From DASYAN01 sp036501345 (GTDB lineage Bacteria > Chloroflexota > Ktedonobacteria > Ktedonobacterales > Ktedonobacteraceae): a stretch of 13,561 bases of DNA. The stretch spans positions 1 to 13,561 of the forward strand of contig DASYAN010000413.1 in the NCBI GenBank assembly GCA_036501345.1, written 5' to 3'. The position numbers and the translations under genes were made by a program. The notes below the pieces were generated by a model that worked only from the letters and a program-made list of their open reading frames with translations, made no database searches and was not told the DNA's origin. Positions 1-6,856 of this stretch are shown piece by piece; within the stretch, counting starts at the first letter, position 1, and each line of letters opens with the position of its first letter.

Positions 1-1698
1 GAGTGCACGCTCGACGGAGAGATCACGGTGGATAATGTCGTCCTGTGGCACATAACCCAGCTGAGTGCTAAAGGCTGCAAGGTGACGATAGTAGTCCAGA
101 CCATTGTAGAGAACTACTCCTGACTGGGCTGGTCGTATACCGTTCAGCGCATTCATCAGAGTCGATTTGCCAGCACCAGAGCCGCCAACCAGAGCGACAA
201 ATTTGCGTGGTGGAATGGCGACTGAGATATCGTTGATCAAGACGGCATTTCTATTGCCTGTTCTTTTGATATGTAAAGCATCAATGCGGATACTACTGCT
301 CTCATCATGCTGGGTGAGTTGCGTGCCAGTGTAGGTAAGCTTGAACGGGCCGATACGAATCTCATCGCCGGGCGTAAGTTCTCGTGTGTGGACGCGTTGG
401 GCATTGACATAGACATGGTTTGTACTACCAGGATCGATGATGCGATAGCCACCTCGCACCTGTTCCAGGCGGGCATGATAGCCAGAAACCTGTGGATGAT
501 TGAGCACGACTGTGTTGTCTGGAGCGCGACCGATAGTAATAACAGGAGCTCCCAGCGGGATCGGGCGGATATCTGGTAAGACCTCCTGTGCCATGCCGCT
601 GCCATCGTTATAGGTGAGCGTGACAAAGGTCCCGTTCTCATCACTAATACGAAATACATCACCACGTGAGAGGACATGACGAAACTGCTCGTGACCATCG
701 ACGGTCCTGCCGTGGTAGGTAAGACCATTGAGTGTATGCCCACGTGAAGGGTGAGGATGAACCAGGATAAGCTGACTACCGTCACGGACGATCTGGGCAT
801 GGAAACTGGAAACCGTTGGCCGATTGATCACAATGGTATTGGAGGGATCGCGGCCGATGTCGAAAACCTGACGGTCTGGCGTAAGAGGGTAGATCGGTTT
901 CTGGTAATCGGTATTAGTGCTCACTTCGAGCGAAGGATTATGAAGTTGACCAGGGAGGGTGCCAGGTTGACCATGATCTGGATCTAATGCACGCTGTGTC
1001 TGACCTTTTTGTTGAAAGTCCGGTTGCGGAGATCTCTCAGTTGCTATGTTAGGGGGTGACCCATATGGACTCTGTGTCGGAATTACGAATGGCGGCTGCG
1101 GGGTAGCTATTTGCGATGGCGGTGAAGGTGCAATGGCTGGCTCGGTATGCATGACTTGTGGAGCATAGGCTGGGTTAGCCGCTTGAAGATTCTGAACAGG
1201 ATATGCAGGTTGCGGGGCCTCCTGTGGAGCATAAGCTGGATTAGCCTGAAGATTCTGAACGGGATATGCAGGTTGCGGGACACCCTGTGGAACGTAGGCT
1301 GGATTAGCCATTTGAGGATCCCTTCCGGGAGTAGAAGGGGGCAGGTTTGCCTGAGATGCATTTGGCTGTTGGAATGCATTATTATCCATTAGAAAGAGAA
1401 AAGTTGTTCCTGGTCCCAGGCCTATGGTATCTCGGTCATGCAATGGTGACTGTGGCAGATCGTGCTGGTTGACGGTTAAGGTATTTTGCGTGACAAGCTT
1501 CTTGACAGTCCAGGAACCATTTTCCCAAATAATTTGTGCATGATGTCGTGAAACGGAAGGGTCAGAAACAACAATATCGTTTGATGGATCTCGCCCGAGG
1601 GTAGTGATTGCCTTGGTAATTGGATAGGTATTGCCGGCCAATGGTCCGGTAAGAAATCTAAGTGAGCCGATTGCCGATGGCTCCTTCCCTATATTCAT
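1..1698 (-). CDS. FHA-domain ABC transporter ATP-binding protein, N-terminal part (Rv1747-like), cut by window start
   Basis: The minus frame from ATG at 1698 stays open for 566 codons and runs off the window. In order it encodes three FHA domains and the start of an ABC ATPase. FHA1 lies at about residues 13-100, with GRDPSND at 35-41 and SRHH at 50-53. A Pro/Tyr/Gln-rich linker covers about 105-255. FHA2 has GRDPSN from 282, but its SRHH is replaced by SSFH. FHA3 has GRAPDN from 390, then SGYH and a GSTNHVYVN segment. The ABC domain shows Walker A GGSGAGKST at 505-513 and a Q-loop LGYVPQDD with Gln552; the signature motif, Walker B and membrane part lie outside the window. The order matches the Mycobacterium Rv1747 type, in which FHA domains bind phosphothreonine partners and gate an ABCG-like exporter. 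The substrate cannot be read from sequence. No strong Shine-Dalgarno precedes the start, but the FHA1 fold begins a few residues later, so the start is reasonable. Confidence 0.9.
   Translation of the reverse strand, partial: MNIGKEPSAIGSLRFLTGPLAGNTYPITKAITTLGRDPSNDIVVSDPSVSRHHAQIIWENGSWTVKKLVTQNTLTVNQHDLPQSPLHDRDTIGLGPGTTFLFLMDNNAFQQPNASQANLPPSTPGRDPQMANPAYVPQGVPQPAYPVQNLQANPAYAPQEAPQPAYPVQNLQAANPAYAPQVMHTEPAIAPSPPSQIATPQPPFVIPTQSPYGSPPNIATERSPQPDFQQKGQTQRALDPDHGQPGTLPGQLHNPSLEVSTNTDYQKPIYPLTPDRQVFDIGRDPSNTIVINRPTVSSFHAQIVRDGSQLILVHPHPSRGHTLNGLTYHGRTVDGHEQFRHVLSRGDVFRISDENGTFVTLTYNDGSGMAQEVLPDIRPIPLGAPVITIGRAPDNTVVLNHPQVSGYHARLEQVRGGYRIIDPGSTNHVYVNAQRVHTRELTPGDEIRIGPFKLTYTGTQLTQHDESSSIRIDALHIKRTGNRNAVLINDISVAIPPRKFVALVGGSGAGKSTLMNALNGIRPAQSGVVLYNGLDYYRHLAAFSTQLGYVPQDDIIHRDLSVERAL
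1157..1309 (-). repeat. In-frame tandem repeat encoding the linker between FHA1 and FHA2
   Basis: Two near-identical units of 66 and 63 bases (1157-1222, 1223-1285) and a partial third (1286-1309) each begin TGTGGA on the plus strand. On the coding strand they give repeats of the type NPAYxPQxxPQPAYPVQNLQ. All unit lengths are multiples of three, so copy-number change would keep the frame. The composition (Pro, Tyr, Gln, Ala) suggests a flexible, disordered tether between FHA1 and the FHA2-FHA3-ABC part. Confidence 0.85.
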
Positions 1699-1715
1699 AA
1701 AAAATACGCCGCACT

Positions 1716-1745
1716 AATATAACTGCTCAGCTCAGGCGGGCGCAA
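1716..1745 (-). promoter_or_regulatory. Possible promoter of the FHA-ABC gene
   Basis: On the minus strand TTGCGC (1745-1740) and TATATT (1721-1716) are separated by 18 bases, and the -10 box ends 17 bases before the ATG at 1698. The -35 match is weak and the leader would be very short, so this is tentative. Confidence 0.25.
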
Positions 1746-1835
1746 TGATGGTTTTTGACACATTAAGCCGATGTCTGCAAACCCCACCCCACGGGCGCAA
1801 TGAATTGGGCCCCTACACTCGGGCAATGAATTGCC
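1738..1835. repeat. REP-like short palindromes with an AATGAATT core
   Basis: Two short palindromes share the core AATGAATT. The one at 1793-1812 pairs nine positions on each side with one mismatch around a GA centre. The one at 1822-1835 (GGCAAT-GA-ATTGCC) is perfect. A partial third copy (GGGCGCAATGA) begins at about 1738. The pattern resembles dispersed REP-type palindromes of Chloroflexota genomes (recognised from memory, not searched). They lie upstream of the FHA-ABC gene and just outside the candidate left end of the island. Confidence 0.55.
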
Positions 1836-1994
1836 AAACCAGTGCATTGCATTGACGAACCTGAGTAGATATGCACCAATAGTTGTAGTGCGACAGTCCC
1901 CTTTCTTTAACTAAGACTCTGCCATCCAAGCTCTATGCTCTCATTGAGAACAGGCTGAAAATACTACACAGTAAACGTTCTGGTTCTGTTTTCT

Positions 1995-2145
1995 TGGGCT
2001 ATTATATCATCAGGTTTAGTCCGAGGGCTATACATAGGGTTTCGTGCTTAGAAATCTGTTCGGAGAGTCCATCAGAGTGCATGGTTGTAAAACTTTGTCA
2101 AACGTGTCTGATGTAGATGGTGATGTAGAAATTGGGTAGAAAAAG
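1995..2145 (+). repeat. Dispersed repeat copy A, candidate left att-like end
   Basis: Positions 1995-2108 align without gaps to 13448-13561, with about 85 of 114 identities by hand count. This includes an exact 20-base block at 1995-2014, a near-identical block at 2028-2044, and the conserved boxes TTGTAAA (2085) and TTGTCAAA (2095), 10 bp apart. Two TGATGTAG boxes follow at 2109 and 2121, 12 bp apart, then a GGGTAGAAAAA tail. Copies B and C share the box architecture. Paired direct repeats bracketing a tyrosine recombinase suggest attachment-site or recombinase arm sites; this is inference. Confidence 0.65.
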
Positions 2146-2154
2146 CCCTCGGGC

Positions 2155-2176
2155 AAGCCGCTTGGTGGGCGGTTTT
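2155..2176 (+). terminator. Terminator-like hairpin downstream of repeat A
   Basis: AAGCCGC (2155-2161) pairs with GCGGTTT (2169-2175), with one G-T pair, around a 7-base loop, and the 3' arm ends in four T. A small GCCC-TC-GGGC dyad lies just upstream (2145-2154). No gene reads into it from the left within the window, so it may be the remnant terminator of a lost neighbour or part of the repeat. Confidence 0.4.
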
Positions 2177-2376
2177 CCTGGGTGGTCTTTTGTTCAGTTT
2201 TCTCGTTGAGCTAGGAAATTTTAAGTCTTCCTAACTGGGAAAGTCGAGAGTTTTTCTGAGCTGAAATCAGGAAAGATCCTATCCGTCTGAGTACCTTTCC
2301 AAAATGGTGCCTAACGTTTCGTAGCTCTTTGATTTTTGGGGTCGGAGCTGTTTAGGCTTGAGAAGAGATAAGCGTT

Positions 2377-2416
2377 TATGTTCAATCTTTACAAAATTGA
2401 ACATATTGGTTATCAT
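2377..2416 (+). promoter_or_regulatory. Promoter with overlapping 29-bp operator dyad for the toxin-antitoxin operon
   Basis: A -35 box TTTACA (2388-2393) and a -10 box TATCAT (2411-2416) are separated by exactly 17 bases. The -35 box lies in the 9-base spacer of a perfect inverted repeat with 10-base arms, TATGTTCAAT (2377-2386) and ATTGAACATA (2396-2405). Antitoxins of the ParD type usually bind such dyads to repress their own operon. The start codon is 44 bases past the -10 box, with AAAGGA (2447-2452) as the ribosome binding site. Confidence 0.7.
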
Positions 2417-2460
2417 AGAGAATAAAGATTGCTGTCTTTGACTAAGAAAGGAAAAGAAAT

Positions 2461-2706
2461 ATGAGGCTTTCAATTGAAATTGAAGACTTTCAACACCAGC
2501 AAATTAAAGCTCTGGCTGCCATTGCCGGTATGACCATCAAGGATTATATCCTTAATCGCGCTTTACCGGATGTTACCGAACAGCAAGCATTAAACCAGCT
2601 TGAAACATTCCTTACGCCACGTATTGTTGCTGCAGAGAACGGACAGGTTAGCAATATCACTATTGAAGAGATTATCGAGCAAGCCCGTAAACGCAAGGCT
2701 CAATGA
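2461..2706 (+). CDS. ParD-like ribbon-helix-helix antitoxin
   Basis: This 81-residue protein is predicted to neutralise the toxin encoded immediately downstream and to repress the operon. The N-terminus MRLSIEIEDFQHQQIKAL followed by AAIAGMTIKDYILNRAL fits a short beta strand plus two helices of a ribbon-helix-helix DNA-binding domain (residues 1-38). The C-terminal part, with the segment ITIEEIIEQARKR, resembles the toxin-wrapping tail common in ParD-type antitoxins. The start has AAAGGA about 8 bases upstream, downstream of a strong promoter/operator. The stop overlaps the toxin start as ATGA, indicating translational coupling. Assignment to ParD rather than another RHH antitoxin rests on the ParE-like partner. 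Confidence 0.85.
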   Translation: MRLSIEIEDFQHQQIKALAAIAGMTIKDYILNRALPDVTEQQALNQLETFLTPRIVAAENGQVSNITIEEIIEQARKRKAQ

Positions 2707-3020
2707 TGGGTTACAAGCTTACCGAACAAGCGAAAGAGGATCTCATTGAAATCTGGAACTACTCTGCTGATATGTGGGGAGATGTCCAGGCTGATCGGTA
2801 TCTTCGCAAACTCGAAAGTGGCTTTGAAAGGATTGCTAAAGGCGAGGTTGTAAGCAAGAGGCCGCTTCCAAGCTTTGAAAATGTCCGGTCGGTACGGTGC
2901 GAACATCATTATGTCTTTTTTCTATCCAGCTCGCCGCCAATTATCCTGGCTGTGCTGCATGAAAAGATGGATCTTATCTCCCAGCTTAAAAACCGCCTTA
3001 GTGATGATTTAGGAAACTAA
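2703..3020 (+). CDS. ParE/RelE-superfamily toxin
   Basis: This 105-residue protein is a predicted toxin. It opens YKLTEQAKEDLIEIWNYS, the characteristic first strand and helix of ParE proteins. A second helix (about 27-47, ADRYLRKLESGFERIA) follows, then strands around SVRCEHHYVFFL and IILAVLHEKMDL. The usual length of 95-110 residues is met and no frame damage is seen. ParE toxins commonly poison DNA gyrase, while RelE relatives cleave mRNA; the sequence alone does not settle which applies. The start at 2703 overlaps the antitoxin stop by four bases. The adjacent ATG at 2706 would give MGYKL, the more typical N-terminus, so either may be used. A CCTTAG/CTAAGG dyad spans the stop codon (2996-3022). 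Confidence 0.88.
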   Translation: MMGYKLTEQAKEDLIEIWNYSADMWGDVQADRYLRKLESGFERIAKGEVVSKRPLPSFENVRSVRCEHHYVFFLSSSPPIILAVLHEKMDLISQLKNRLSDDLGN

Positions 3021-3064
3021 GGTAGAGGAGCAACAGTCGTAATGAAACAATGCAATGGTAAGGT

Positions 3065-3190
3065 GAGATGGCTTCTCGAGCGAGTTTGTGCTTGATAAGA
3101 AGGTATAAAGGGTCTATTTGGGTACATCATTGTCAACTGTTGTCAAAGCTCTCTGATGTCAAAGGTGATGTCAGGATGAGATAGAAAAAC
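3065..3190 (+). repeat. Dispersed repeat copy B
   Basis: This copy carries TGTCA boxes at 3131, 3141, 3157 and 3169, i.e. TTGTCAA-type boxes 10 bp apart then TGATGTCA boxes 12 bp apart, the same spacing as in copies A and C. It shares the exact block GAGATGGCTTCTC (3065-3077) with copy C, and ends in a GATAGAAAAA tail like copy A. It lies between the toxin gene and the LuxR regulator. Confidence 0.6.
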
Positions 3191-3583
3191 ATCAGGTTTG
3201 AGTGCTTGAGCAGTTTTCTAGTTACCCGTTTTGTCAGAAATCACTCTCATTAGGTGATGCTCATGGCGGCTTGAGTCTTTCTTTCTGAGTCGTCCAAGTC
3301 GTCCAACTTTCGAGGATAGCTTTGCAAGGAGTCAGCTCCTTGTGTTAGAATATCCAAGAAGAGTGTATTCGCGTGCAGTGAAGAGGTTCCTTTGAGAGAA
3401 AATGAGAAGCTCTTGCCGTTAGAGATCCCAGTGTAAAGATCTAAAGAGCGAGATGGGAGTTTGGATGAGCGCCCTTTTTTAGTTGAGTCGTTTGTTGACT
3501 GCCCATTTCTCACGCTTTCGCAAAACAGCTAAGAAGCAACTTTCAAGCTAAAGAAGACTCAAGTGATGAGTTTCTCTCTCTGG

Positions 3584-3599
3584 CTTCAAGTGCTTGAAG
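3584..3599. promoter_or_regulatory. Perfect dyad upstream of the LuxR regulator gene
   Basis: CTTCAAG and CTTGAAG are perfect inverted arms around TG, centred about 118 bases before the regulator's start. LuxR-type helix-turn-helix dimers bind dyads of about this size, so autoregulation is possible. The site may also be fortuitous. Confidence 0.3.
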
Positions 3600-3709
3600 A
3601 GTGTTCGAGAATAAGTGAATAGTAAAGTCTTTGTCCAAGAATGGGCTCTCATCATAGGCCAGTCCTAGGTCTTTAGTTTTCTTCGCTGAGATCAATAAAA
3701 GAGACGATC

Positions 3710-6517
3710 ATGAATGTATTAACGTCCTTAGAGAATCAGCTTCTGGTCACCAAGTTCTATGTGCCCGTCACATTAGGCCCTCTCATCTCTCGTCCTCGTC
3801 TGACTGCCTTGCTCAATGAGGGTCTGAAGTGTTCCCTCGTACTCGTCTCGGCTTCTGCTGGCTTTGGCAAGACCACACTGCTCTCTACTTGGTGCCAGTC
3901 TCTGCCTCCTAACAACCCTCGGGTCGCCTGGGTCTCTCTTGACGAGGAGGACAATGAACCTCGGCTCTTCTGGACCTATGTCCTGACAGCGTTGAGTAGA
4001 CAACTGCCGGAATACTTCACTCCTCTGCTGGCGCAGCTACAATCGCCGCAAGTGTCCCCCCTCAAGCATATCCTCGCTGTGCTTATTAACCTCCTGGCAG
4101 AGAGCACAGATCACTTCCTACTGATCCTGGATGACTATCAGGTCATCAGCGAACAGCAGGTGCACACCACCCTGGCATATTTGATCGAACACCTTCCTCC
4201 TCAATTGCGCATTGTTCTGGCAACACGTGCTAATCCTCCCCTGCCGCTTCCGTTACTGCGGGCACGGAAGCAAGCGTTAGAAGTGCGCACGGACCAGTTG
4301 CGCTGTACAACAGAGGAGACGAGGGCCTTTTTGCATGAGGTAATGGGTATCCAACTGCCAGATGAGACAATTCAAGAGGTAACAGATTCTACAGGTGGCT
4401 GGTTAGTTGGCTTGCAACTGTTGGGTCTTTCTTTGCCAGAGCAGGTGGGTCCTCTCACTCTATTGAAGGAGATAAGCGGGAATCAGCGCTACATCCTGGA
4501 TTATTTGACCCAGGAGGTCCTCCAGCGGCAACCCCAGGAGTTGCAAAGGTTCCTGCTCTCAACGTGTATCCTTGATCAACTGAGTGCGCCACTCTGTGAT
4601 GCCGTTATAGAGCAATCTGGTAGCCAACAGATACTCCAACGGATCGAGCAGGCTAATTTATTTGTCGTATCGCTGGATAGCAAGCGACAATGGTATCGTT
4701 ATCATGGGCTGTTTGCTGAAGCTTTACGTCACCAGTTGGAGCGGATGTATCCTGATCTGGTGCCCACTTTGCATCATCGCGCTAGTCTGTGGTATGCTCA
4801 GCATGGCCAGCCCACTCAGGCTATTCTGTACGCCTTGCGTGCGAAAGAGTGGCCGTGGGTGGCTGATCTGATTGAGCAGAAAAGCCAGCAATTGATGGCC
4901 TTTACCTGGGGGGTAAGTGAACATCAATTGGTCACCTTCCAACACTGGCTTGAGCAACTTCCCATAGAGATCATCGAAACCCGGCCTCGTCTCTGTCTGG
5001 CCTGTGCTCATATGTTGTGGACGGTTGCTCCATGCTCCTTGCTCGATGCTTGGCTCGATGCTGCCAACAGAAGACTGACGGCTTTGCTTACCGCACAAGC
5101 CTCCGATGTGATCTCAACCACAGTGCTGGCTCCACATGCGAGACAAGAACAAGAAAATCTCCTTGGGGAGGTGATTGCTTGGCGTGCCTTCCTGTGGAGC
5201 CAGGTGGGGGATGGAAGAACCGCACTCTCACTCTGTCAGAAGGCTCTCTCCCTGCTCTTGGCAGACAATTGCATGTTTCGTGCACAGGTTGCGGTTGCCG
5301 AAGTCCTCATCTACTATGCTTCTATCAACGATGCAGTGATTGCAATTCAAAGAGGACAGCAGGCAATCTTCCTTGCCCAGACAGGAGGGCAGCATGCTCT
5401 CACTATTAGTATCATAGGAGCGACTGCCGTTCCCATGCTAGCAGCAGGGCAGTTACACAGCGTTCTGGAATTGACAAAGCAAGCGATGCTGTTGGGAAAG
5501 CAGTCAGAAGGACGGATGTTACCTGAAGTGAGTTGGTCATCTGTCTGGCAAGCGGAGGTCCTCTGGGAATGGAACAAGCTTACAGATGCACATGCTCTCG
5601 TAAGAGAGGCCATCTTACGAGCCGAACAGAGCGAATCGATAGGATCGCTCATTTATTTACTCTATGGGTACATGATCCAGCTTCGTATCTTCCTGTCATA
5701 CAAAGAGTTGGATGCGGCACGCTCGACTCTTAAGCAAATTGAAGATATCGGTAGGAGGATGAACCAACCTGTCTATGTCTTTTGCTTCTCCCATACGTTC
5801 ATGATAGACCAAGTCAAACTCTGGTTGGCCTGCGGTGAATTGGATCGTGCCATCCACTGGGCAAAGGAACGAGATATCGCAGGTCAGTCTGGTATTCCAC
5901 TTTCTCACGAACGGGAAGAGGTGGCATACGCATATATCCTCCTAGCGAAGAAGCAACCAACTCTTGCATTAGAGCGATTGGAGCCTGTGCTCCAGAGAGC
6001 AGCCGAGGGCCAACGCTGGAGCCATGTGATTGAGATACGGCTCTTGCAAGCCCTGGCTTACCAGATGTCTCAAGAGGAGACGGAGGCTCTCAACACGCTC
6101 TCCGAGGCAGTACACCTAGCTGAGCCAGAGGGCTACATTCGCCGCTTCGTCGATGAAGGAGCACCGATGGAATCTCTGCTCTATCGACTGCGAAGACGGA
6201 ACCGCAAGCACGGACCAACCCCCTATCTGGACACACTGCTCGCTGCCTTTCAGCAGGAGACGAGGACATGTGTCCAGACAGAAGAGCCGACTAAGGTCTA
6301 TCAGTTGCCGGAGCCACTGAGTGAGCGAGAACGAGAGGTCCTGCAATTGCTAGCCAGTGGAGCATCGAACCAGGAAATTGCCCAAGAATTGGTCATTGTC
6401 GTTGATACCGTCAAACGTCATGTCAGCCATATCTTCTCTAAGTTGGGTGCCCACAACCGGATGCAAGCGGTGCTACAGGCGCGAGAGCTTGGCCTGCTGG
6501 GTGAGAAAGGGGGTTAA
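3710..6517 (+). CDS. Large ATP-binding LuxR-family regulator (MalT/LAL type)
   Basis: This 935-residue protein is a predicted signal-integrating transcription activator of the MalT/LAL (STAND) class. The N-terminus LLVTKFYVPVTLGPLISRPRL is typical of MalT-like proteins. Walker A is ASAGFGKT at 48-55 and Walker B is LILDD at 138-142. A winged-helix and then a long helical TPR-like sensor region fill about 230-860. The C-terminal LuxR HTH is at about 868-930, starting LSEREREVLQLLASG and containing NQEIAQELVIVVDTVKRHV. The length matches the family and no frame break is seen. In this class ATP and an inducer drive oligomerisation on DNA. The ligand and targets are unknown; the flanking hydrolase gene is one possible target by position only. 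The start has only a weak AAAAGAG ribosome binding site, but the conserved N-terminus supports it. It sits alone between repeats B and C and appears more GC-rich than the following two genes. Confidence 0.93.
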   Translation: MNVLTSLENQLLVTKFYVPVTLGPLISRPRLTALLNEGLKCSLVLVSASAGFGKTTLLSTWCQSLPPNNPRVAWVSLDEEDNEPRLFWTYVLTALSRQLPEYFTPLLAQLQSPQVSPLKHILAVLINLLAESTDHFLLILDDYQVISEQQVHTTLAYLIEHLPPQLRIVLATRANPPLPLPLLRARKQALEVRTDQLRCTTEETRAFLHEVMGIQLPDETIQEVTDSTGGWLVGLQLLGLSLPEQVGPLTLLKEISGNQRYILDYLTQEVLQRQPQELQRFLLSTCILDQLSAPLCDAVIEQSGSQQILQRIEQANLFVVSLDSKRQWYRYHGLFAEALRHQLERMYPDLVPTLHHRASLWYAQHGQPTQAILYALRAKEWPWVADLIEQKSQQLMAFTWGVSEHQLVTFQHWLEQLPIEIIETRPRLCLACAHMLWTVAPCSLLDAWLDAANRRLTALLTAQASDVISTTVLAPHARQEQENLLGEVIAWRAFLWSQVGDGRTALSLCQKALSLLLADNCMFRAQVAVAEVLIYYASINDAVIAIQRGQQAIFLAQTGGQHALTISIIGATAVPMLAAGQLHSVLELTKQAMLLGKQSEGRMLPEVSWSSVWQAEVLWEWNKLTDAHALVREAILRAEQSESIGSLIYLLYGYMIQLRIFLSYKELDAARSTLKQIEDIGRRMNQPVYVFCFSHTFMIDQVKLWLACGELDRAIHWAKERDIAGQSGIPLSHEREEVAYAYILLAKKQPTLALERLEPVLQRAAEGQRWSHVIEIRLLQALAYQMSQEETEALNTLSEAVHLAEPEGYIRRFVDEGAPMESLLYRLRRRNRKHGPTPYLDTLLAAFQQETRTCVQTEEPTKVYQLPEPLSEREREVLQLLASGASNQEIAQELVIVVDTVKRHVSHIFSKLGAHNRMQAVLQARELGLLGEKGG

Positions 6518-6593
6518 TCTAGGATTGAAGGATGTTTATGAGCTTATGCTGCTTCAAACGTATAGTTGAGGATAAACTGTTTCATGAAGAGAT

Positions 6594-6720
6594 GAGATGG
6601 CTTCTCCGTAGGGTTTGTACTTAATGATAGGATACTGATCGTTCATTGGAGTCCATGATCGTCAATCCTGGTAAAAGCTTTTTGATGTCAATAGTGATGT
6701 CAGAGTTAGATAGGAGAATA
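6594..6720 (+). repeat. Dispersed repeat copy C
   Basis: It starts with the 13-base block GAGATGGCTTCTC (6594-6606) shared exactly with copy B. It then shows GGGTTTGTACTT and GAGTCCAT-like segments as in copy A, degenerate first boxes (CGTCAA at 6660, GGTAAAA at 6670), and TGATGTCA boxes at 6683 and 6695, 12 bp apart. The tail GATAGGAGAA parallels that of copies A and B. It separates the LuxR gene from the hydrolase gene. Confidence 0.55.
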
Positions 6721-6757
6721 CCTAGATCAACCGCTGTAAGCAGTTCCTTAATACCTC

Positions 6758-6787
6758 TTGAAAAGTGTAACCAGATGGGATACACTT
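6758..6787 (+). promoter_or_regulatory. Promoter with overlapping dyad upstream of the serine hydrolase
   Basis: A -35 box TTGAAA (6758-6763) and a -10 box TACACT (6781-6786) have a 17-base spacer. A perfect 7-base inverted repeat, AAGTGTA (6763-6769) and TACACTT (6781-6787), spans from the edge of the -35 box across the -10 box, so a bound dimer would block polymerase. The gene starts about 70 bases downstream. Confidence 0.5.
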
Positions 6788-6856
6788 GCGTGGAGACTGG
6801 AGAAATCTTAAGATGCAAGTAAGTTAAAGATGATGGAATATTAGAGGAAAGAAATC

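Larger units (their letters stand above)
1699..2460. other. Non-coding interval between the FHA-ABC gene and the toxin-antitoxin operon
   Basis: No convincing gene is present in these 760 bases. It holds, in order, the possible FHA-ABC promoter, the REP-like palindromes, a featureless stretch at about 1836-1994, repeat copy A, a GC-rich hairpin, and the toxin-antitoxin promoter/operator. A 64-codon minus-strand frame at 2279-2473 covers that promoter and resembles no family, so it is not called. Confidence 0.7.
3021..3709. other. Non-coding interval between the toxin and LuxR genes
   Basis: This stretch contains repeat copy B at its left end, a short direct repeat of AGTCGTCCA at about 3290-3308, and the dyad at 3584-3599. 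The only sizeable open frame (minus, 3250-3513) is Ser/Leu-rich, starts with GTG, lacks a clear ribosome binding site and matches no family I know. I see no convincing promoter for the LuxR gene. Confidence 0.6.
6518..6856. other. Non-coding interval between the LuxR and hydrolase genes
   Basis: No gene is seen. The interval consists of a short 3' stretch after the LuxR stop, repeat copy C, and the hydrolase promoter/operator. No clear intrinsic terminator for the LuxR gene was found. Confidence 0.6.

Noticed and set aside
237..800. 187-codon minus-strand open frame
   Set aside because: It lies inside the FHA-ABC gene on the same strand in another frame, where the true frame shows FHA2, FHA3 and the linker between them. 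Its own translation shows no domain.
1995..2014. The 20-base block shared by A and D as the integrase crossover core within a tRNA 3' end
   Set aside because: No tRNA structure is present at either copy, and copies B and C do not have the block, so it cannot be assigned as the crossover site from this sequence alone.
2279..2473. 64-codon minus-strand frame
   Set aside because: It covers the toxin-antitoxin promoter/operator, overlaps the antitoxin start, and has no family-like features.
2996..3022. CCTTAG/CTAAGG dyad as a terminator of the toxin operon
   Set aside because: The stem is only six pairs with a 15-base loop and no T tract follows, so an intrinsic terminator is not supported.
3131..3173. 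Regular TGTCA boxes as a CRISPR array or iteron origin
   Set aside because: The boxes are only five to eight bases long with unequal 10/16/12 spacing and four copies per site, and the same arrangement recurs at several dispersed places. This fits recombinase or regulator binding sites better.
3250..3513. 87-codon minus-strand frame starting with GTG
   Set aside because: There is no clear ribosome binding site or promoter, the composition is Ser/Leu-biased and unlike known domains, and it sits in a repeat-bearing intergenic stretch.
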